Of a DNA stretch of 14,536 nt, positions 14,491-14,536 are shown in pieces. The translations under genes were made by a program, and so were the position numbers. Each line of letters begins with the position of its first letter. Position 1 is the first letter of the stretch. The DNA comes from DATJWY01 sp035500775 (GTDB lineage: Bacteria > Pseudomonadota > Alphaproteobacteria > Acetobacterales > Acetobacteraceae). The stretch spans positions 1 through 14,536 of the forward strand of contig DATJWY010000166.1 of the NCBI GenBank assembly GCA_035500775.1, in the 5' to 3' direction. The notes under the pieces were generated by a model. The model searched no databases and had not been told where the DNA came from. It saw nothing but the letters and a program-made list of their open reading frames with translations.

Positions 14491-14536
14491 AGGCCAGGGG
14501 CTTTGCCCCTGGACCCCACTGGGGCCGTCGGCCCCA
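14491..14536 (+). repeat. Composite stem-loop repeat, copy 4 (cut by window end)
   Basis: CCAGGGGC/GCCCCTGG (14494-14512) followed by TGGGGCC/GGCCCCA (14520-14536), the first two modules of the element in the same order as copies 1 and 2. The core and right half, if present, lie beyond the window. It starts about 45 bases after the cls stop. Confidence 0.75.

Overview
The window is GC-rich (by eye close to 70% G+C), densely coded DNA from a Gram-negative bacterium. Lipobox lipoproteins, an inner-membrane RND pump with a periplasmic adaptor, and a Do/DegP-type protease point to a diderm. Base composition and the GC-rich stem-loop repeats between genes fit an alphaproteobacterium, most likely of the Acetobacteraceae/Rhodospirillales type. 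That placement is inference from style, not from a marker gene.

Layout. (1) Positions 2-1923, plus strand: the 3' end of an amino-acid ABC transporter ATPase, then a substrate-binding protein fused to its permease. (2) 1989-3035: an unrecognised lipoprotein with a long Pro/Ala tail, followed by a terminator hairpin. (3) 3036-3423: a non-coding gap holding two tandem, diverged copies of a ~58-bp palindromic unit. (4) 3424-7264, plus strand: a probable lipid-anchored DegP-like protease with one PDZ domain, an OmpR-type response regulator, a two-pass histidine kinase, and a small secreted protein with two cysteines. Together these look like an envelope-stress signalling cluster. (5) 7529-11745, minus strand: an RND permease and its membrane-fusion lipoprotein, overlapping by ATGA. 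(6) 12143-12811, minus strand: a TetR/AcrR regulator, very likely of the pump; near-identical operator-like sites lie in front of the pump operon and of tetR. (7) 12999-14447, plus strand: a ClsA-type cardiolipin synthase starting at TTG.

Most striking non-coding signal. A composite element made of perfect stem-loops occurs four times: 5251-5371, 7265-7510, 11831-12118, and cut by the window end at 14491-14536. The outer stem-loops (GGGGC-type, GGGGCC-type, CCAAAGGC-type, then GGGGC-type) are kept, but the middle differs. It is about 20 bp in the first copy, about 131 bp in the second, and a 172-bp segment of only about 27% G+C in the third. In the second and third copies the middle is bounded by short perfect inverted repeats. 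One copy lies inside the two-component operon and its last stem-loop ends 8 bases before the kinase start codon. This looks like a modular intergenic repeat family with an exchangeable core.

No tRNA, rRNA, CRISPR array, transposase gene or phage gene was seen.
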